Position numbers and translations under genes: made by a program
The notes under the pieces: model-generated
The model's input: only the letters and a program-made list of their open reading frames with translations
The model's database searches: none
What the model was told of the DNA's origin: nothing
Assembly: GCF_900109265.1 (NCBI RefSeq)
Contig: NZ_FNZM01000017.1
Location: forward strand, 62,001 to 126,000
Source: Paraburkholderia tropica
Lineage (GTDB): Bacteria > Pseudomonadota > Gammaproteobacteria > Burkholderiales > Burkholderiaceae
DNA: 64,000 nt
Reading direction: 5' to 3'
In this document: piece after piece, positions 36,315 through 45,248 of the stretch
How positions within the stretch are numbered: position 1 is the stretch's first letter
Layout of the letters: each line of letters begins with the position of its first letter

Positions 36315-36343
36315 GAGACAGGCCGGACGAACCGGCCTGTCTC
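36315..36343 (-). terminator. Candidate terminator hairpin after the DUF3331 gene
   Basis: Perfect 12-bp stem GAGACAGGCCGG (36315-36326) / CCGGCCTGTCTC (36332-36343), loop ACGAA. On the minus strand it is followed by a loose T-rich stretch (GTCTCGTTTGTGCCTTT). It lies 168 bp past the DUF3331 stop. Confidence 0.55.
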
Positions 36344-36510
36344 TTGAGGAAAACCATGTAGCACGCATGATGCGGGTGCGACTCAACGGCGGCCATGAGC
36401 GCCGATTGCCGCTTATCGACAACTTATCGGCCGCTCATCGCCCACCTATCAGCCGGGAATCGACCGCGCGACGCCGCCTGCCCCGCCCCGAGCCGCGGCC
36501 CGGCCACCGC

Positions 36511-36984
36511 TCACGCGGCGAGCGCCTCGTCGAGACGCGCGGCCACGACGCCGTTCGGGAACGCATCGAGCTTGCTCGCGAGGATCATCGCGTCGGCATT
36601 AGCCGGACGATGACGGCGATTCGGGCTCGGACGGAACACCGCGTCGCCGCGACGAATCTTCTCGCCGGTCAACGCGCACACCGCACTGCGCCGCGCGGTG
36701 CAAACCCGCCACAACTGGTCGGAGTAACGCCCATACGTTGCGTCGCTCCAGCATACGGTGATGCTGTCCGGATCATGACGCCGGATCAAGGTGATGCCCT
36801 GCGCATCCCACGACCGCACCGTGGCACGACGCCGATTGGCCGCTTCCGATGCGCTGCGTGTGATGGGTACCGGTTTGCAGTTTCTGAAGCCCATTGGCTC
36901 GACGTCCGGACTTACGGGTTCCGAAGCGGCCGTCAGAAGATCAATGGTTTGTTGCCATGCGCTGCCGGTATCTAATTTCGTCAT
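36511..36984 (-). CDS. DUF3331 family protein
   Basis: A 157-residue protein matching the Burkholderia-specific DUF3331 family. GITLIRRHDPDSITVCWSDATYGRYSDQLWR-like sequence (key part WSDATYGRYSDQLW) and CALTGEKIRRGDAVFRP with paired cysteines nearby, then PANADAMILAS, are the recognisable blocks. DUF3331 proteins are often strain-variable and of unknown function; the cysteines and CALTG motif hint at a small zinc-binding or treble-clef-like fold. It is bordered upstream by AT-rich, gene-poor DNA. Confidence 0.72.
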   Translation of the reverse strand: MTKLDTGSAWQQTIDLLTAASEPVSPDVEPMGFRNCKPVPITRSASEAANRRRATVRSWDAQGITLIRRHDPDSITVCWSDATYGRYSDQLWRVCTARRSAVCALTGEKIRRGDAVFRPSPNRRHRPANADAMILASKLDAFPNGVVAARLDEALAA

Positions 36985-37853
36985 AATGCACCTCGTGCAC
37001 GTGGAAACGATTCAAATATGCCGGTCGAATAAGCACTCTGCCACGTCCGGATTATAGCGTGCGATTTCCGCTCTCCACAGGAAAAACTGAATTTTCACAC
37101 GATAGTTCTCAATTATGAAATTCGAGACGTCGAATTTTCAAGTCAGACTATCTGCGGGCAATGGTGGTTTCTTTACATTCGGAACTTTTTTCGTGGATTT
37201 GTTGATTTTTAACATTGCCAACAGGAAAAAGTAACCGCACCATGCGCGCAAAGTGGAACGGTCCCGCCAATTAGCAAGACTATTAAGACATTCAACGGTT
37301 TCTCCGCGCACCTGCCGCAACGCCTTATCCGGCGGCCCTGAACGGGCAGCGCATTGGATCCGCACTAGCAGACGCCGCATGTGCGCAGATGCTTGAGATC
37401 GTTGTTCGATCAATGAAACGCATGGATGTCTTAAGCCTTATGCGCAGTGGGATTACGCAAGGAGAAGTCGCCCGTGAGGCGCAGAAATTTGTCGCACGCC
37501 ACGCCCCAAACCTTACAGATCTGAATTGCGAGACACGCCTCTATTTCAGGCATTATTAATCAAATATCAATTTGGTTTTAGCCGTTTTGTCATGCGGAAA
37601 TGCACGGCCATTGCAGCGGCATTGCAACGGGATTGCGCCGCGATTCCACGGCGATTGCACCAATTGCGCGCGCCGTCCGTCATCCAATAGACACAGCGAT
37701 TCCCCGCACGGATAACAACAATTCAAATGGCGGCTAATAGCGGATGAAAGGCGGATAGTGCGAACGACCTCCGCCGCCGCGCTCGCGACATGCGGGCGGC
37801 GCGGGTTCGGGCGGTCGGGAAAGGGGAATCGAAAAAGGGAATCGGAAACGAAC
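36985..37853. other. AT-rich, gene-poor stretch
   Basis: 869 bp without a confident gene between the DUF3331 and argP genes. A/T content is clearly higher than around it (for example near 37040-37220 and 37540-37600). One short frame (37389-37559) has the look of a protein fragment. It may be a remnant of transferred DNA. Confidence 0.55.
37389..37559 (+). CDS. Possible small protein or gene remnant
   Basis: A 56-residue frame (MLEIVVRSMKRMDVLSLM..., ending LNCETRLYFRHY) with protein-like composition: GITQGEVAREAQKFVARHAP reads as an amphipathic helical segment. The frame continues open upstream to about 37287 without a good start, and there is no clear ribosome site, so it may be the tail of a decayed gene. 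No family recognised. Confidence 0.25.
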   Translation: MLEIVVRSMKRMDVLSLMRSGITQGEVAREAQKFVARHAPNLTDLNCETRLYFRHY

Positions 37854-38759
37854 TTAACCGCGACCCTGATCGAGCCAGCTCGCCGACTGGCGGCGCAACA
37901 TCGCGCCGAAATCGTCGAGCCAGCCAATCGAGAGACGCCAGCTCTGCCAGTAGAGTTCGACGTCGAGCCCGCGCCCTGGTGTGAGCTCAACGAGTTCGCC
38001 GCGTTCGAGATGCGGCGCGATCATGCGTTCGGGGCACATGCCCCAGCCGAGCCCGCTCACGCAGCAGCGCAGAAAACCCGCGACGTGCGGAATCCAGTGC
38101 AGCGGCGCGTCCACCTGCGCGCGCGTGATGCGGCGCACGAAGCGCTTTTGCAGTTGATCCTTGGGATTGAACTCGACGCAGGGCGCGCGGCGCAGCGACT
38201 CGCGCCCCACGCCGTCGGCGAAATAGCGCGCGAAGAATTCGGGCGAGCACACCGCGAGATAGCGCATGCGCCCGAGACGCGTCGAGCGGCAGCCCTGCAC
38301 CGGCTCGGCCTGGGTGGTGACGGCGCCCTGCACGCTGCCGTCGCGCATACGCTGCGCCGTGTGGTCCTGATCGTCGATCACGAGATCGAGCAGAATGCCG
38401 CGCTCCACGCAGAAGGCCGCGACGGCGTCGATGAACCACGTGCCCACGCTGTCGTCGTTGACGGCCACGCGCAAGGTGGGCCGCGCCGCGTCGATCGCGC
38501 CCACGACCGTGGGCATGCCGCCGCCCAGTTCCGCTTCGAGCAACTGCACGCGCTCGGTGTGGCGGCACAGCAGCGCGCCCGCGGCCGTCGCCACGCAGGG
38601 CTGACCGCGCTTCACCAGCACTGCCCCCACGCGTTCTTCCAGCAGCTTCACGCGCTGCGAGACCGCCGAAGGCGTGACGTTCAGCGCGCCGGCGGCGCGG
38701 TCGAACGAACCATGCCGCACCACGGCGGCGAGCGCATCGAGCAGCGCGTAGTCGAGCAT
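37854..38759 (-). CDS. argP: ArgP/LysG-type LysR regulator
   Basis: A 301-residue LysR-type regulator of the ArgP (IciA)/LysG group: MLDYALLDALAAVVRHGSFDR is the characteristic start, and SAVSQRVKLLEERVGAVLV the recognition helix. In E. coli and Corynebacterium these proteins activate a divergent LysE/ArgO exporter when arginine or lysine is high. Here the exporter gene is divergent 157 bp away, which supports the call. Note that this is a second arginine-linked system besides the aot-argR-astC locus. Confidence 0.9.
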   Translation of the reverse strand: MLDYALLDALAAVVRHGSFDRAAGALNVTPSAVSQRVKLLEERVGAVLVKRGQPCVATAAGALLCRHTERVQLLEAELGGGMPTVVGAIDAARPTLRVAVNDDSVGTWFIDAVAAFCVERGILLDLVIDDQDHTAQRMRDGSVQGAVTTQAEPVQGCRSTRLGRMRYLAVCSPEFFARYFADGVGRESLRRAPCVEFNPKDQLQKRFVRRITRAQVDAPLHWIPHVAGFLRCCVSGLGWGMCPERMIAPHLERGELVELTPGRGLDVELYWQSWRLSIGWLDDFGAMLRRQSASWLDQGRG

Positions 38760-38916
38760 TAGCGTTCCTTAATCGGGATTAACAAAAACAGCTTTGCTTA
38801 AGACGATTCCGGCCGCAGACTAACGCCATTCTCCGCTTCTGTCCACGCCGCGACGCCCGGAACGCGCAATTCATCGCTCCGCGCCGATCGTCCCGGCCGC
38901 TTCGTTTCCGACCATC

Positions 38917-39534
38917 ATGAACTGGCTCGCTTTTTCTCACGGCGCGGCGCTGTGCGCTTCGCTCATCGTCACCATTGGCGCGCAAAACGCGTTCGTGCTG
39001 CGCCAGGGCATCTTGCGCTCGCACGTCGGCAAGATCGTGGTGCTGTGCGCGCTGTCCGATTTCATCCTGATCGGCGCAGGCGTGGGCGGCGCGTCCGCGC
39101 TCGTCGAACGCTATCCGACCTTTGTGCATCTCGTGCTCTATGCGGGGCTCGCGTGGCTCGTCTGGTTCGGCATCGGCGCGCTACGGCGCGCGGTCAAGCC
39201 CACGCATGCCGTACTCGACGCCGCGACGCAGGCCAACGCGCCCGAGCAGCGCGCGCTGCCCATCATGCTGATGACGCTCGCCTTCACGTGGCTCAATCCG
39301 CATGTTTACCTCGACACGTTTTTGCTGATCGGCACAGCGGGCGCGCGCGAGCCGCAAGGCGCGCGGCTCGCTTTCGCGATCGGCGCGATGTGCGTGAGCG
39401 CGGTGTGGTTCGTCGGACTCGGTTATGGCGCGCGGGCGATGGCGCCGTTATTCCGCCGCGCGAGTGCGTGGCGCGTGCTCGATGGCGCGATCGGCTCGAT
39501 GGTGCTGCTGATCGCGTTCGCGCAATTGCGTTGA
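38917..39534 (+). CDS. argO: LysE/ArgO-family basic amino acid exporter
   Basis: A 205-residue inner-membrane exporter with about six hydrophobic segments. The family signature GAQNAFVLRQGILR is at about residues 21-34 and TLAFTWLNPHVYLDT near 125. It should export arginine and/or lysine under ArgP control. The choice between ArgO and LysE cannot be made from sequence alone. It ends 21 bp from the convergent TIM-barrel gene. Confidence 0.9.
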   Translation: MNWLAFSHGAALCASLIVTIGAQNAFVLRQGILRSHVGKIVVLCALSDFILIGAGVGGASALVERYPTFVHLVLYAGLAWLVWFGIGALRRAVKPTHAVLDAATQANAPEQRALPIMLMTLAFTWLNPHVYLDTFLLIGTAGAREPQGARLAFAIGAMCVSAVWFVGLGYGARAMAPLFRRASAWRVLDGAIGSMVLLIAFAQLR

Positions 39535-39555
39535 GCGCTGTTCAAGGCGCGACTT

Positions 39556-40512
39556 CTAGCGCGCCTTACCCTCGCCATGCCGTATCGCGAGCAATCCGTC
39601 GACGAGTTCCGGCGACAGATAATGCGGCCCGTCGAACACATACACGCGATAGCCGCGATACGCCTCCAGTTGCGGCGCCAGCTCGGCCGCGGTGGCCGCG
39701 CGGAATCCCCCACCCTGCTTCGGCCTGAACGCCTCCGCGATGACGCGCACGCGCTTCTTGCCCAGATGCGCCGCGAGCGCATCGGCATATTCGCGCGCCG
39801 CCGCCGGACCACGCGCATAGACGCCGCAGCCGTCCTGCAGCAGCACGCCCACGTCGCGCGGCAACCAGCCGTCGAGCCACTTCGCGAACGCCTCGCCGCC
39901 GATATTGCTGGTGTCGTACACGCTGATCCAGAGCGGCTTCGGCAAGCGTTCGAGCAGCGGACCCATGCGCGCGGCGTCGGCCCAGGTGGGATCGGCTTCC
40001 ACGGGAAAATACCAGCCGGTGATATGCACGGGCGGGCGCACCTTCGCGAGCCGCAGCGATCGCTCGACGAGTTCTTCCATGTTCGCGCGCGCTTTCTTTT
40101 CGTCCGCGAAACCCGCGAGGCCGACGATCACGCCGCGCGCCCACGGCTCGTTCGAGATGCGCACCCAGTCGGGCACACGCGGCGCGGGCAACCCCGCGCC
40201 CGCCATGTACGCGACGTCGTCGACGGCGATCCACTGCACCAGCAGTTCGTTGACGCCGAGCTTGTCCCAGTTGCCGCGCAGATCGAGATGATCGTTGTCG
40301 GGCTGCCAGACCACGCCTTGCGCGAGCGCGTCGGCGTGCGCAGGCACCTGCAGCGTGCAGCCCGCCGCCGCGAGCGCGCACAGCGCCGCCACGGCGGCGC
40401 GCGTGCAGCGCTGCGTGAGACACGTGAGAAACGTGAGACACGCAAGACACGCCACGTGCGTGCGCGCAACCGCACCTGAATACGCGCCGGGCTGTGCGAT
40501 GCACCTCGCCAT
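39556..40512 (-). CDS. Exported TIM-barrel-like protein (DUF4434-like), last gene of the Nfr operon
   Basis: A 318-residue protein. After a hydrophobic, Cys/Leu-rich leader (about 30-65, possible lipobox AAGC) comes a domain with barrel-like strand patterns: VNELLVQWIAVDD, VIVGLAGF, HITGWYFPVEAD, WISVYDTSNIGG and VGVLLQDGCGVYARG. These recall the DUF4434 glycoside-hydrolase-like fold; acidic residues in FPVEAD and LLQDG could be catalytic. The ATG at 40512 has GGGAGAGG upstream; the frame opening at 40614 overlaps nfrA. It lies 13 bp after nfrA, and its position matches that of ybcH in E. coli nfrBA-ybcH, but I cannot confirm homology. A glycan-trimming role is inferred. Confidence 0.65.
   Translation of the reverse strand: MARCIAQPGAYSGAVARTHVACLACLTFLTCLTQRCTRAAVAALCALAAAGCTLQVPAHADALAQGVVWQPDNDHLDLRGNWDKLGVNELLVQWIAVDDVAYMAGAGLPAPRVPDWVRISNEPWARGVIVGLAGFADEKKARANMEELVERSLRLAKVRPPVHITGWYFPVEADPTWADAARMGPLLERLPKPLWISVYDTSNIGGEAFAKWLDGWLPRDVGVLLQDGCGVYARGPAAAREYADALAAHLGKKRVRVIAEAFRPKQGGGFRAATAAELAPQLEAYRGYRVYVFDGPHYLSPELVDGLLAIRHGEGKAR
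40415..40450. repeat. 9-bp in-frame repeat, 4 copies, in the leader of the TIM-barrel gene
   Basis: Plus-strand units GTGAGACAC, GTGAGAAAC, GTGAGACAC and GCAAGACAC (40415-40450). In the gene they encode a Cys-Leu-Thr/Ala-type triplet repeat in the hydrophobic leader. Confidence 0.8.
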
Positions 40513-40525
40513 ATCGGCCTCTCCC

Positions 40526-43069
40526 TCAGTAAGACAGCACGGCGCCGAAGAACACGCCGCCCGCGCGGTCGTCGCCCGTGAGCCGCCAGCGGTATTGCAC
40601 GGACACGTCGACATACGAGCGCGGCGAATCGTAGAAGGTATCGCGGAACCAGTAGCGCGTCGACACGCCCACGCCCATGCCCACCGGCACGCTGTGATTG
40701 ATGCTCGAATCGTAGTCCATGCCGATCACGCCATACGGGAACACGGTCAGTTTCGGGCTGATGCGATCGAGCCGCCACGTGCGCCCCGCTTCGAGATAAC
40801 CGGTCGCGTAGTTCCAGCCGTTGCTCACGTAATGGCCCACTTCGGCGTAGTCCTGCACGGTCCACCAGGACGGCACGTCGAGGCGTCGCTCGGTGCCGAA
40901 GCCGCCCGAATACGCGAGCCGCACGAGCCAGTCCGAGGGCGCATGCGAGCCAATCGGAATCAGGCGCTCGAAGGCGATCACCGCGTTGATCGATTCGAAC
41001 GGCTTCACGCGCATGCCGATTGCGCCGAGCGCCGTCGAGACGCCGCTCGGTGCGCCGCCCTTCGCGCCGAAGTCCTGGTAAGCGCGCGCATAGACTTCGA
41101 AGTTGCGGTCGCCGAGCGAGCCGAACGGACGCCAGTAGCCTTCGACGCCCATCTGCCAGTTGTTGTACGCGCCGGGCACCGAGCCGGTCGTCACGCCGGG
41201 CTGCAAACCCGCGCCGCGATAGTTGATCGAGGCGATGAAACCCCAGTCGCGCGCGACGTCGGCGTGCACGTTGCGCAGGTCCTGCAATTGCAGCAGCGTG
41301 GCGGGCGCGACGCCGTCCGGCGGCGCGGTGCCGTAGTCGATGGCGCGTTCCAGATAGCGCGCGGCCGCCGCGTCGAACCACGCGCGATAGGCGCTGTAGC
41401 CCGCGTCGCCCGCGGCTTGCGGCGGCAATTGGCCCGCTTCGTCGGCTTGCACGAAATACTCGAAGGCGCGCCGGTCCGCGCCCGCGCGCTGCGCGAGATA
41501 TGCGGCGGACAAAGGCGGCATCGCGTCGAGCAGACCGGCGTCGAGCGCGGCGCGCGCTTCGCGCCGTGCGCCGTCCGGATCGCCCGCCGCGACCAGCGCG
41601 TCGATCAGTTCGACGCGATGTTGCGGATTGCGCGGCGCGGCATCGACCGCCGCGCGCGCGTAGTGCACCGCCGCCTCCTTGTCGCCGCGCTGCGCCGCCA
41701 GAATCGACGCGCGCCGTGCTGCGAAGCCCGCATCGGCGGCATAGACATCGCACGCCGCGCCGCTCGCATCGACCGCACAATCGAGCACCGGACGCGCCTC
41801 GCTCGCCACCTGCTGCGCGCTTTCGGGCGTCGATCGCGCCAACGCCTCGCGCGCTGCGTAGCGCCGCGCCGCGATCCACGCGTCGGTGTCGTCGCCTTGC
41901 GTGCCGAGCGGCTTCAGCAGGTCGAGCGCGCGCTGGGGCTCGCCTTGCGCGGTCCACACATCCGCGACGATCACGCGCGCCACGCGCCGCTCACGCGCGC
42001 TGCCGTCGTCGGCTTGCAGCGCCTGCGTGAAATCGGCATCGGCCTGCGCCGCTTGTCCCTGCGCCGCGCGCGCGTAACCGTGCATGACGTGGAGCATCAT
42101 CGTCGGCGTGATGTTGGCGCTCAAGGCGTCGCTGGCTGCTGCGTCGAGTGCGGGCATATCGCCTTCATCGATCAGGATGCCGAACAATTGCAACCGGTAG
42201 CCGATCCGGTCCGGCGCATAGGCGATGGCGGCGCGCGCCTGGGTCGCGGCATCGGCGAGATCGCCCCGTTGCTGCGCGTCCTGCGCGGCCGCCGCAAACT
42301 TCGGTGCGAGACGCGCGCCGATCTGTGAACGCCGCGCGCGCAACTCGGCGTTGCCGCCGAAGCGCGGTGCGGCGTCCTGCGCCAGTTGCCACGCCGCCGC
42401 GTCCTCACCTTGCGCCATGGCCGCGTCGATGGCGAGCAAACGCAGACGCAGCACGTCGGGCCGCAACGCGATCGCGGCGTTCGCCTCGCGCAACGCGCGC
42501 GCGTAATCCTTCGCATCGTAAGCGCGATAGGCATCCTGCGCCAGCACGAAGGCGCGGCCCGTGAGATTGTCGGGCGAACCGTGACCCGGCTGAGCAGCCT
42601 GCGCAGGCCGCCCCGCGCGCGACGCCTGCGTGGCGCGCGACGCCGACGGACGCGCCGTGGCCGCCGCGATCTGCGTATCGAACGCTTTGCGCCGCGCGAC
42701 CAGCGACGGCTCGGGACCCAGTTGCGCAATCGCCTCCGAAAGCGTGCGGCTGCCCGCGCGCAGATTGCCCTGCGCGGCCTCGGCATTGGCGAGCAGCAGA
42801 CGCAGCGACGCCACATCGGGCCGCTGCCGTATCGCCTCGCGCGCGTAGCGCTGCGCGGCGGCGTAATCGTGGCGCGCGAATGCGTCGTAGCCTTGCTGCG
42901 CGACGCGATAGGCCGCGCCCGAGAGCGGCAGCGCGTGAGCCGCCGCCGGCGCGGCTTGCGCCCGCACCGGCACGTTCGCGCCGAGACTCAGGCACAGCGC
43001 GGCCAGCGCAATCGCGCGCAAAGCCGGCTGAGTCGGCTGAGTCGGAAAAGCGTTCGGCATGCGCTTCAT
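40526..43069 (-). CDS. nfrA: NfrA-like outer-membrane protein (phage N4 adsorption/NGR glycan exporter)
   Basis: An 847-residue protein. Signal peptide at about 1-40, then TPR-like helical repeats over about 45-520 (AAYRVAQQGYDAFARHDYAAAQRYAREA and similar, spaced by about 34 residues), and an NfrA C-terminal domain with beta-strand patterns ending FFGAVLSY, an outer-membrane barrel-type C-terminus. In E. coli NfrA is the phage N4 receptor and export partner of the NfrB glycan synthase; the TPR-plus-barrel build resembles BcsC and PgaA. Its ATG overlaps the nfrB stop by 4 nt (ATGA). Length is close to E. coli NfrA (about 990) but shorter. Confidence 0.85.
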   Translation of the reverse strand: MKRMPNAFPTQPTQPALRAIALAALCLSLGANVPVRAQAAPAAAHALPLSGAAYRVAQQGYDAFARHDYAAAQRYAREAIRQRPDVASLRLLLANAEAAQGNLRAGSRTLSEAIAQLGPEPSLVARRKAFDTQIAAATARPSASRATQASRAGRPAQAAQPGHGSPDNLTGRAFVLAQDAYRAYDAKDYARALREANAAIALRPDVLRLRLLAIDAAMAQGEDAAAWQLAQDAAPRFGGNAELRARRSQIGARLAPKFAAAAQDAQQRGDLADAATQARAAIAYAPDRIGYRLQLFGILIDEGDMPALDAAASDALSANITPTMMLHVMHGYARAAQGQAAQADADFTQALQADDGSARERRVARVIVADVWTAQGEPQRALDLLKPLGTQGDDTDAWIAARRYAAREALARSTPESAQQVASEARPVLDCAVDASGAACDVYAADAGFAARRASILAAQRGDKEAAVHYARAAVDAAPRNPQHRVELIDALVAAGDPDGARREARAALDAGLLDAMPPLSAAYLAQRAGADRRAFEYFVQADEAGQLPPQAAGDAGYSAYRAWFDAAAARYLERAIDYGTAPPDGVAPATLLQLQDLRNVHADVARDWGFIASINYRGAGLQPGVTTGSVPGAYNNWQMGVEGYWRPFGSLGDRNFEVYARAYQDFGAKGGAPSGVSTALGAIGMRVKPFESINAVIAFERLIPIGSHAPSDWLVRLAYSGGFGTERRLDVPSWWTVQDYAEVGHYVSNGWNYATGYLEAGRTWRLDRISPKLTVFPYGVIGMDYDSSINHSVPVGMGVGVSTRYWFRDTFYDSPRSYVDVSVQYRWRLTGDDRAGGVFFGAVLSY

Positions 43070-45246
43070 GACGCAGCCTGCGCCTCGGCGCGAAGGCGTT
43101 CCTGCTCGGCGATGGCCTGCGCCAGCGCGTCGCGCGAAATCACGCCCTGCTCCACCATGTAGTCGCCGATCCGCCCATGCTCCGCCGGACGATAGCGCTG
43201 CAGCGCGTCCTCGAATTGCGCGCGCCGCACGGCGCCCCGCTCGATCAGCAGATCGCCGAGCAGCGGCACCGCGAGCGGCGTCTTCGCCTTCGGCGGCGAA
43301 GCGCCTTGCGCCGCGTCGCCGTCGCCCTCGGGCGTCACGGGCACGCCGCGCAACAGCCGCAAACCATCGGCGATCTCGCCTTCGCGCACGATGCGCTGCA
43401 CGACCGGCATCGCCGTCTTCGCGCGCAGCGTGGCCAGCGCCTCGCTCGTCAGCGGACTCGCGCACAGCAGCACGCAATGGCCCGCGCCATCGTCGCCTTG
43501 CGGCAGCACGCGATAGCGCACCGCCAGTTCGATCGGCACATCCTGCGCGTGACGCATGAGCTTCGCGCGGTCGAGCCGCGCGCGCGGCAGGTCGGCCTGA
43601 AACGCAATCGCCTCCGCGAGCGTTTCCTCGTCGAGCCAGCCATGCGCCATCAGCACGCGGCCCAGCGGCGCTTCCTGCGCGTGCTCCTGCGCGAGCGCCT
43701 TGTCGAGTTCCTCGGGCGCGATGGCCTGCCACGACACCAGCAGTTCGCCGAGGCGCTGACGCCGGTCCTTGAACCCGTCCGACGAAGGAAAGTCGTGCAT
43801 GGTCTTGTCCCACACGAGGCGCTTGCCGGTCGCCAGATAGTTCAGATACATCTTCCACGCGCGCGAGACCGCCATGAAGTTCACGAAATTGCCGATCACC
43901 ATGCGCGGCACCGACAGCAGCCCATGCTCCCAGCCATACAGCCGCGAGACGAAGTACACGCGCTGCACCACGCGCAGCAGCAGCGCGATGCCGTTGGCCC
44001 ACAGCACGAGGGTGAGAAACCGCGAATTCGAAAACGGCGAGGCGATCAGATCGGGCCGCAAGCCGAGCAGATCCGCGTAAGTGAACAACAGGAACTGCAC
44101 CAGCAGCGCATAGGCGACGATGCCGACGAACGCCGTGAGAATGCCTTTGCGATCGCGCGCGAGCAGATAGCGGTTCGCGAACGAGCCGACCCAGCCGGTC
44201 TGCTCCCACCCTTGCAGGCCGATGCCGAGCGTCCAGCGCGCGCGCTGACGATACGCGGTGCGGAACGTATCGGGGAAATACTCGCGCACGCACAGCGGCA
44301 TGGTGAGCGTGAATTCGCGCATCGGCCCGAGACCGAACCACGACTTGCGGCGCGTGGCGAACTGCACGGGAAAGCGCGCGAAAATCGACTGCATGCCCAT
44401 GCGCCCGAGCCGCTCGCCCACGTCGTAATCCTCGGTGAGCGTTTCGGTATTGAAGGGCTGATTGTTGGTTTGCGCCGCCAGTCCCGCGAGCGCGCGCCGC
44501 GAGAAACAGGTACCCACGCCCGCCGACGGCACCGCGCCCGCGAGACTCTCGCGCACCACGAGATCCTTCGCGTGCCACTCGGCGAACTCGTCCATATAGG
44601 TGCCCGCGACCAGCTCGTACCACTCGCGTTCGAGCGAGGCGACGGGTAGCTGGATCATGTCCTTGCGCGGCAGCAGATAGTTGAAGAAGCGCAGTTCGAG
44701 CGGATGCAGCACGTCCTCGCTGTCGTGCAGAATCACGCCCGCGAATTCGATGCCCGCCTCGCCTTCCATGCGAAAGATCGCCTGCACGATCCAGTTCAGG
44801 CAATCGGCCTTGCAGGTCGGTCCGTCGTGCGGCACCTCCACGCGATGCAGTTGCTTGTAGCGCCGCCGCATGCGCTCGACTTCGCCGATGGTCGCCGCAT
44901 CGTTCTGATAGGTGCCGACGAAGATCACATAGTTGCGGTAATCGAGCACCTTCACGGCGTTCTCGACCATCGCCGCGATCACGTCCTCTTCGCGCCACGC
45001 GGGCACCATGATCGCGAGCCACTGCTGTTCGCGGTCGTAAAGCTGCTCGGCGCGCAGCGGCTGAAAGCGCCGCTCGACCGTGAAATGACGGATCGTGCGG
45101 CGTAGCCAGTACCACGCGTCGATGAACAGATCATCCAGGCTCGAAAGCAGGATGATGACCGCCACGGCCGCCGCCAGGTACTCCATGCCCTGGTAATAGC
45201 GGCCGGCGACGTAGTTCAGCCACCAGTCGATCGAGGCCCAGTTCAC
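43066..45246 (-). CDS. nfrB: NfrB-type GT2 exopolysaccharide synthase with C-terminal MshEN domains
   Basis: A 726-residue inner-membrane glycosyltransferase closely matching E. coli NfrB. Membrane segment at about 21-38; catalytic GT2 domain with VPAWREEDV (81-89), HDSED (174-178, the D,D motif), TEDYD (271-275) and QRARW (334-338, QxxRW); further membrane helices at about 370-450; KTMHDFP (481-487). The tail has two MshEN-like repeats, starting at RLG (498-500) and at about 637 (LLGDLLIERG), the c-di-GMP-binding fold. In E. coli NfrB makes the NGR glycan. The GTG at 45246 follows the bcsB-like stop by 2 nt and aligns with the family N-terminus. Confidence 0.9.
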   Translation of the reverse strand: MNWASIDWWLNYVAGRYYQGMEYLAAAVAVIILLSSLDDLFIDAWYWLRRTIRHFTVERRFQPLRAEQLYDREQQWLAIMVPAWREEDVIAAMVENAVKVLDYRNYVIFVGTYQNDAATIGEVERMRRRYKQLHRVEVPHDGPTCKADCLNWIVQAIFRMEGEAGIEFAGVILHDSEDVLHPLELRFFNYLLPRKDMIQLPVASLEREWYELVAGTYMDEFAEWHAKDLVVRESLAGAVPSAGVGTCFSRRALAGLAAQTNNQPFNTETLTEDYDVGERLGRMGMQSIFARFPVQFATRRKSWFGLGPMREFTLTMPLCVREYFPDTFRTAYRQRARWTLGIGLQGWEQTGWVGSFANRYLLARDRKGILTAFVGIVAYALLVQFLLFTYADLLGLRPDLIASPFSNSRFLTLVLWANGIALLLRVVQRVYFVSRLYGWEHGLLSVPRMVIGNFVNFMAVSRAWKMYLNYLATGKRLVWDKTMHDFPSSDGFKDRRQRLGELLVSWQAIAPEELDKALAQEHAQEAPLGRVLMAHGWLDEETLAEAIAFQADLPRARLDRAKLMRHAQDVPIELAVRYRVLPQGDDGAGHCVLLCASPLTSEALATLRAKTAMPVVQRIVREGEIADGLRLLRGVPVTPEGDGDAAQGASPPKAKTPLAVPLLGDLLIERGAVRRAQFEDALQRYRPAEHGRIGDYMVEQGVISRDALAQAIAEQERLRAEAQAAS

Positions 45247-45248
45247 GC

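Larger units (their letters stand above)
36118..36510. other. Convergent gap after the MFS gene
   Basis: 393 bp between convergent genes; it carries the two strong hairpins listed separately and no supported gene. Confidence 0.6.

Noticed and set aside
37138..37413. 91-residue minus-strand frame in the AT-rich tract
   Set aside because: No ribosome site, mixed composition and no protein-like pattern; less convincing than the opposite-strand frame.
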